This document shows, piece after piece, positions 36,100 through 40,168 of a stretch of DNA of 40,168 nt (the first letter of the stretch is position 1; each line of letters opens with the position of its first letter). The stretch lies in assembly GCA_027623655.1 (NCBI GenBank), contig JAQBVG010000011.1, forward strand, positions 1-40,168, in the 5' to 3' direction. The notes beneath the pieces were generated by a model. The model was not told the DNA's origin. It made no database searches and saw only the letters and a list, made by a program, of their open reading frames with translations. The position numbers and the translations under genes are program-made. This DNA is from Chloroflexota bacterium (GTDB lineage Bacteria > Chloroflexota > Dehalococcoidia > Lucifugimonadales > Lucifugimonadaceae).

Positions 36100-36696
36100 A
36101 TGGAAAAATTCAAAAAACTCAAAGGTGTCGTTGCGCCGCTTGACCGGGCGAACGTCGACACCGACCAGATCATTCCGAAACAATTCCTCAAGCGAATCGA
36201 ACGGACGGGCTTCGGCGAGTTTGCCTTCTTCGACTGGCGCTATCTTGAAGATGGCGTTCCAAATCCGGATTTTATTCTGAACGAGGATCGATATTCCGGA
36301 GCGAACATCCTGGTTGGAGGTCGAAATTTCGGCTCAGGATCGTCTCGTGAGCATGCTCCGTGGGCGTTACTGGAAATGGGCTACCGGGCAATCATTGCGC
36401 CGAGCTTCGCGGATATATTCCGCAACAACTGCATGCAAAACGGCCTGTTGCCAGTGATCCTAGCGGCGTCGGAGGTCGACACGATCATGGCTCGGGCGTT
36501 GCGTGGATCAGGTTACGAGGTCACGATCGACCTCGAATCTCAGACAGTAACCGACGGGCAGGGATTCAGCGCGTCGTTCGATGTCGACCCCTTCCGCAAG
36601 AACTCCCTGTTGAAGGGTCTCGACGACGTTGGCATCACGCTCGATTACGCTGAAGCCATCGACTCGTTCGAGTCGAAACGAGCAGCTCGCTGGTAA
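36100..36696 (+). CDS. leuD: 3-isopropylmalate dehydratase small subunit
   Basis: A 198-residue partner of LeuC that completes the isopropylmalate isomerase. It has the family start [30 protein letters not shown], and the swivel motif [20 protein letters not shown] 36100, with AAAGGT seven bases upstream, is chosen; an in-frame GTG at 36076 would overlap the leuC stop and add eight residues. Length is normal. Because LeuD must pair with the LeuC body, the membrane extension of LeuC could bring this enzyme to the membrane. Confidence 0.95.
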   Translation: MEKFKKLKGVVAPLDRANVDTDQIIPKQFLKRIERTGFGEFAFFDWRYLEDGVPNPDFILNEDRYSGANILVGGRNFGSGSSREHAPWALLEMGYRAIIAPSFADIFRNNCMQNGLLPVILAASEVDTIMARALRGSGYEVTIDLESQTVTDGQGFSASFDVDPFRKNSLLKGLDDVGITLDYAEAIDSFESKRAARW

Positions 36697-36821
36697 TCCG
36701 GCACTGCCGTATCACCAGCCACAACTGTGGACCTGTGGTGAGTGGGCCTGCTCACTGGTAGACTTCACAGGTTGTTTTTCAGGGGCGGGGCCCTTTTTAG
36801 TAGCGAAAGAAGAGCCGGTAG

Positions 36822-37931
36822 ATGGACGCACGGATCGCAGTTCTGGGTGGGGATGGAATCGGCCCCGAGGTTACCGCCGAATCGGTGAAGGTCCTGGATT
36901 CGATTGCAAGTCGTTTTGGGCATGAGTTCACCTATGTGACCGGCGCGGTTGGCGGGGTCGCGATAGATGCCAAAGGTACGGCTCTTCCAGAACACACCAT
37001 GAACATCGTTCTTGGCTCCGACGCGGTGCTGTTTGGTGCGGTCGGTGGGCCAAAGTGGGACGACCCGCTGGCGAAAATTCGACCAGAGGACGGAATTCTC
37101 AAGCTCCGCAAGAGCCTGGGTCTATTCGCAAACCTGCGACCATGCAGGGTCTATCCACAACTCATTGACTCATCACCGCTCCGCCCGGAGCGCCTTGTCG
37201 ATGTCGATTTTCTGATGGTGCGTGAGCTAACGGGTGGTCTCTATTTTGGCAAACCGAAGCGCCGATGGGAGAACTCGCGGGGGCGACGCGCAGTAGACAC
37301 CCTGGCCTATTCCGAAAAGGAAATAGAGCGTGTAGTCCGGATCGCATTCGAGTTGGCGAGGGACCGTAAAAAACGCGTCCATTCCCTCGACAAGATGAAT
37401 GTGATGGAATCGTCAAGACTCTGGCGCGAAATAGCGACCGAGGTTGGGGTCGAGTATCCAGACGTTGAACTGATTCACATGCTCGCCGATAGTGCGGCAA
37501 TGAAGATCATTACTGAGCCGTCCGTATTCGACGTGATAGTTGCCGAAAATACGTTTGGCGACATTCTGTCCGACGAAGCGGCGGTGATAGGTGGATCGCT
37601 GGGCATGCTGCCCTCGGCTTCGCTGTCGTCACTTCCTCCGAAAAACGGCCGTCGTCGGCGGGGCGGTAAACCGGCACTGTACGAACCGATACACGGATCG
37701 GCGCCAGACATCGCGGGTAAGTCGATTGCAAACCCGATGGCTTCGATACTGAGTGCGGCAATGCTGTTGCGTCTATCGCTGGGTCTAAATAAAGAGGCGT
37801 CAGCGATCGAAGAAGCCGTCGATTCGCTGCTGTCCGAGGGCTACCGCACCCTCGATATTGCCCTGAAAGGGGAGCGCCCTCTCACCACGAGCCAGACCGG
37901 CGACATGATCGCGGGGCTGGTCTCTGGTTAG
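36822..37931 (+). CDS. leuB: 3-isopropylmalate dehydrogenase
   Basis: A 369-residue NAD-dependent oxidative decarboxylase, the third leucine-specific enzyme. Visible are IAVLGGDGIGPEV, GAVGGPKWDDP, the substrate-binding LRKSLGLFANLRP, RELTGGLYFGKP, and the ENTFGDILSDEAAVIGGSLG and ALYEPIHGSAPDIAGK segments, the latter carrying the NAD-binding region. A short basic insert, PPKNGRRRRGGKP, sits just before the ALYEPIHGS motif. It is the last gene of the T-box operon, 125 bases after leuD. Confidence 0.96.
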   Translation: MDARIAVLGGDGIGPEVTAESVKVLDSIASRFGHEFTYVTGAVGGVAIDAKGTALPEHTMNIVLGSDAVLFGAVGGPKWDDPLAKIRPEDGILKLRKSLGLFANLRPCRVYPQLIDSSPLRPERLVDVDFLMVRELTGGLYFGKPKRRWENSRGRRAVDTLAYSEKEIERVVRIAFELARDRKKRVHSLDKMNVMESSRLWREIATEVGVEYPDVELIHMLADSAAMKIITEPSVFDVIVAENTFGDILSDEAAVIGGSLGMLPSASLSSLPPKNGRRRRGGKPALYEPIHGSAPDIAGKSIANPMASILSAAMLLRLSLGLNKEASAIEEAVDSLLSEGYRTLDIALKGERPLTTSQTGDMIAGLVSG

Positions 37932-38254
37932 GTTTACTGTTGATTTGTGCTGAACATGTGGGTCGTTCGCGATCTACCCGGACTCTTCGATTCGATCGCC
38001 CCGGAACGCTGAGCGTGGATTAAGGTCCTCCCACACCCAGCAACACGCCGATACGTTCAAGGCACACGCTGCGCAGCGAACCTCGCACCTGGTCCGCCCG
38101 AACGAGCACGAGCTGTTTGTGTCAATCGAACCTTGCTTTTGGCCGACGTGTGAGACGTTGACGCTGCATGATTCAATGCAGGCCGAGTTTTTGACGTAGC
38201 CAGGATCCGTGATTCAACTGATCAAAGTCGGAAATGCGGCCGTTCGCGTACTCG
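37932..38254. other. 323-base gap between leuB and the convergent enolase-superfamily gene
   Basis: I see no gene or RNA. The only structure is a 6-bp hairpin, CTGCAT and ATGCAG at 38164-38181, followed on the plus strand by GTTTTT (38187-38192). This could be the distal terminator of the ilv-leu operon, but it is short and 230 bases past leuB. Confidence 0.35.
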
Positions 38255-39457
38255 TTATCCGGCGTTGGGATCTTTACCCGCGAAGTCCTCATCAGGATCG
38301 ATTTCATGTGCAGCCAGCCATTCGGGATCTAGATTGATTCCCAGGCCCGGACGGTCGGAGACGTAAAGGTCGCCGTTTCGTATGTCGAGTGGATGGTCAA
38401 TCATCACGTTGTAGCTGGACAGATCGTAGCGGCTGGTTTCGAGCTTGTAGAAGTTCGGAACTCCAAGCATCACATGGGCACCGGAGATCACGTTAATAGG
38501 CCCGGACGCATCGTGCGGCGAAATCGGCACGTAGTAGGCCTCGGCCATCGTGGCAATCTTCTTCAACTCGGTGATCCCACCGGTCCAGGTGACGTCAGGC
38601 ATGATGTAATCAGCGAGACCGTTCTCGAAAATAGGCACGAACTCCCAGCGGGTGTGAAGTCGTTCCCCGACTGAAACAAGTGGTGAAATTTGTTCCTTTA
38701 CCTGTTTCAACGCCTTCCAGCTCTCGACCGGGACTGGCTCCTCAAACCAGAAGATGTCCCACTCGGCCATCTGGTTTGCGAGACGAATAGCGGTCGGTAC
38801 GTTGTACATACCGTGGGCATCTATGAGGATCTCGATATCCGGCCCCGCTGTCTCCCGTGCCGCCGCCAGTACGTCCATCGCATTGGACTCCGCTTCGGCG
38901 CCGATCTCGCCGTCGAGGAAGCTCGCATTGCCAACGTGGAGATTTGGCATCATCGGATCCATCTTGAACGCCCGGTGACCCGATTCGACGATGTCCTTTA
39001 CCGGTTGGACGATGTCCTCCGGGGTTTTCGCTGACGGCGGGTGGGTGTACAGCGCTATCCTGTCGCGAACGGCCCCGCCCAGCAGTTTGTAAATTGGCTG
39101 GTTGAGGAATTTGCCACGGATGTCCCACAGAGCGATGTCCAGACCGCTTATGGCAGCGGTGGTGGCGCCACGGGTTCCAACATAAGTCATGGCCCTGAAG
39201 ATCTTGGCCCAGATGCGTTCGATGTCTTCCGGGTTCTCGCCCACCAGCCACTTACCGATTTGATCGACGAAAGCGGATATCGCACGGTTGGCTACGGGGC
39301 CCGGGTAGGTGGTTATTTCGCCCCAACCGGTTATGCCCTCATCCGTATCGACCTGGATAAACACAAACGTTCGCGTTCCGGTTTTTTTGGTACGGTCTCC
39401 CGGGCTATCGCTCCACGGAGCACGGACAATCCACGATCGAGCACTGGTTATCTTCAA
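38255..39457 (-). CDS. mandelate racemase/enolase superfamily protein (galactonate-dehydratase-like)
   Basis: A 400-residue COG4948 enzyme. The capping domain has AAISGLDIALWDIRGKFLNQ (101-120). The barrel has K165-x-D167 (FKMDP), metal ligands D213 (LIDAHGMYN, with H215), E239 (FWFEEPVP) and E265 (GERLHTRWEF), D288 and catalytic His H315 (SPHDASGP). The acid-sugar dehydratase pattern (DAHG, GERxxxR, PHDASGP) is close to D-galactonate or D-gluconate dehydratases, but the substrate cannot be fixed. The start is TTG at 39457 with AGGA eight bases upstream. It belongs to a different branch from the enzyme at 12360. Confidence 0.9.
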   Translation of the reverse strand: MKITSARSWIVRAPWSDSPGDRTKKTGTRTFVFIQVDTDEGITGWGEITTYPGPVANRAISAFVDQIGKWLVGENPEDIERIWAKIFRAMTYVGTRGATTAAISGLDIALWDIRGKFLNQPIYKLLGGAVRDRIALYTHPPSAKTPEDIVQPVKDIVESGHRAFKMDPMMPNLHVGNASFLDGEIGAEAESNAMDVLAAARETAGPDIEILIDAHGMYNVPTAIRLANQMAEWDIFWFEEPVPVESWKALKQVKEQISPLVSVGERLHTRWEFVPIFENGLADYIMPDVTWTGGITELKKIATMAEAYYVPISPHDASGPINVISGAHVMLGVPNFYKLETSRYDLSSYNVMIDHPLDIRNGDLYVSDRPGLGINLDPEWLAAHEIDPDEDFAGKDPNAG

Positions 39458-39651
39458 CGTTTACATCCTGCTGTTATTCAAAATCTACACCGGGTGATGA
39501 GCCGGACCTGGTCCACGGGCGATTATCTGCCTGATTCGTCTGAGGTCAACATTATTTTCCTTGACAGGGAGTTGTGTCTGCTTACAGTACGCCGGTCGCT
39601 GTGCTCAAATGCTGAGCCTGGCGTCGCCAGTTGACGACCACAAGAGGGAAC

Positions 39652-40168
39652 ATGACGAACCAGATTACCGAAGCTGATCTCCGCGCTGCACTGCCTGATG
39701 TCGAATCCGAGCAAAGATTGGACGGAGTATTTACGGGGGCGACGATATATCGCGACAAATGGGGCATCCCTCACATCACTGCCGACAATGAGCCTGACCT
39801 GTTTTTTGGCTAGGGCTTCGCGACTGCTCAGGACCGACTGTTTCAGATGGACTATGACAGGTTGAGGTGCCTTGGCAGATCGGCCGAACACCTGGGACCG
39901 AGCGGATTGGTGCAAGACAGACTGATGCGAAAAAGGGCACTTCACAACGTGTCGAAGCGTGATCTGGAAGTGTGTAGCCCGGAGGCGAAGGCAATGATCT
40001 CCGCCTACACGGCCGGTGTGAACGCATTCATCGAATCCGGCCAGCCATTACCGGTCGAGTACAAGTTGACCGGCACGACACCAGAAAAATGGGAAGACTG
40101 GCACTGCGTACTTGTGTACAAGGTGAGAAATACGGCGGAAGGTTCGTTCCAGGCCAAACTGTGGCTGG
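39652..40168 (+). pseudogene. penicillin-acylase family (Ntn hydrolase) gene with in-frame TAG, partial at window end
   Basis: The frame begins at ATG 39652 (GAGGGA upstream) and encodes the alpha-chain start of a penicillin G acylase-type Ntn hydrolase: ATIYRDKWGIPHITADNEPDLFFG, in residues about 30-53. TAG at 39811-39813 interrupts it exactly inside the conserved block, where relatives read FGQGFATAQDRLFQMD. After the TAG the same frame continues uninterrupted to the window edge (GFATAQDRLFQMDYDRLRCLG and onward, about 118 codons). A CAG to TAG change of the conserved Gln would explain it. The catalytic N-terminal Ser of the beta chain lies beyond the window. It may be a recent pseudogene, a sequencing error or a readthrough case. 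No signal peptide is seen at the N-terminus. Confidence 0.82.

Noticed and set aside
739-39813. Genome-wide recoding of TAG as a sense codon
   Set aside because: TAG is the commonest normal stop in the window, ending about 17 genes including rpsF, ssb, rpsR, hom, ilvN, ilvC, leuA and leuB at family-expected lengths. Only local suppression, mutation or error can explain the two internal TAGs.
1-40168. CRISPR array, tRNA or rRNA genes, insertion sequences, prophage or defence island
   Set aside because: No regularly spaced repeats, tRNA cloverleaf signatures, transposase or integrase motifs, or known defence genes were found in reading both strands.

Overview
The window looks like a chromosomal segment of a marine-type Chloroflexota bacterium, possibly SAR202-like Dehalococcoidia. 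This placement is an inference from gene content, not from a marker-gene tree. It rests on moderate GC, many GTG/TTG starts, two COG4948 enolase-superfamily enzymes, CocE/NonD and Ntn hydrolases, single-membrane competence proteins and a Gram-positive-style T-box leader. I see no rRNA, tRNA, CRISPR array, insertion sequence, phage or plasmid genes.

Layout. 0-3.5 kb: an ABC-2 type exporter (ATPase broken by an in-frame TAG, then two permeases whose starts overlap the preceding stops) followed by an APH-like kinase. 3.6-7.6 kb (minus): two tandem CocE/NonD (S15-type) hydrolases. 7.8-8.8 kb: a D-2-hydroxyacid dehydrogenase. 8.9-12.1 kb (minus): comEA-comEC DNA-uptake pair with a GTGA overlap. 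12.4-13.5 kb: enolase-superfamily enzyme. 13.6-14.8 kb: ilvE behind a good sigma-70-like promoter. 14.9-16.1 kb: a small membrane protein and a PAP2-like protein lacking its catalytic histidines. 16.1-17.7 kb (minus): a CpsB/YwqE-like PHP protein and a PIG-L/LmbE deacetylase. 18.0-20.8 kb: glyA, then rpsF-ssb-rpsR, with S18 carrying a long acidic tail. 20.9-24.6 kb: a membrane-anchored SurA/parvulin-like protein, homoserine dehydrogenase and threonine synthase. 24.6-27.8 kb: a FemAB/BioF2-like acyltransferase, a GT4 glycosyltransferase and (minus) a dual-GNAT protein. 28.0-37.9 kb: a complete ilvB-ilvN-ilvC-leuA-leuC-leuD-leuB operon. 38.3-39.5 kb (minus): a second enolase-superfamily enzyme. 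39.65 kb to the end: a penicillin-acylase-family gene with an in-frame TAG, cut off by the window edge.

How the genes work together. The strongest functional unit is the branched-chain amino acid operon. A promoter near 27966-27995 leads into a class I T-box leader (28011-28260) whose probable specifier codon is CUC (Leu), ending in a rho-independent terminator before ilvB. Its gene order matches the known leucine-responsive ilv-leu operons of Firmicutes, and ilvE elsewhere in the window supplies the transaminase. glyA, hom and thrC add serine/glycine and threonine metabolism.

The most unusual items are: LeuC continuing in frame into a four-helix membrane domain; the leucine T-box itself; two genes each broken by a single in-frame TAG although TAG is the commonest normal stop here; ribosomal protein S18 with a tail of 30 acidic residues in the last 50; and a pair of tail-to-tail overlapping phosphatase-fold genes that have both lost expected catalytic or metal-binding residues.
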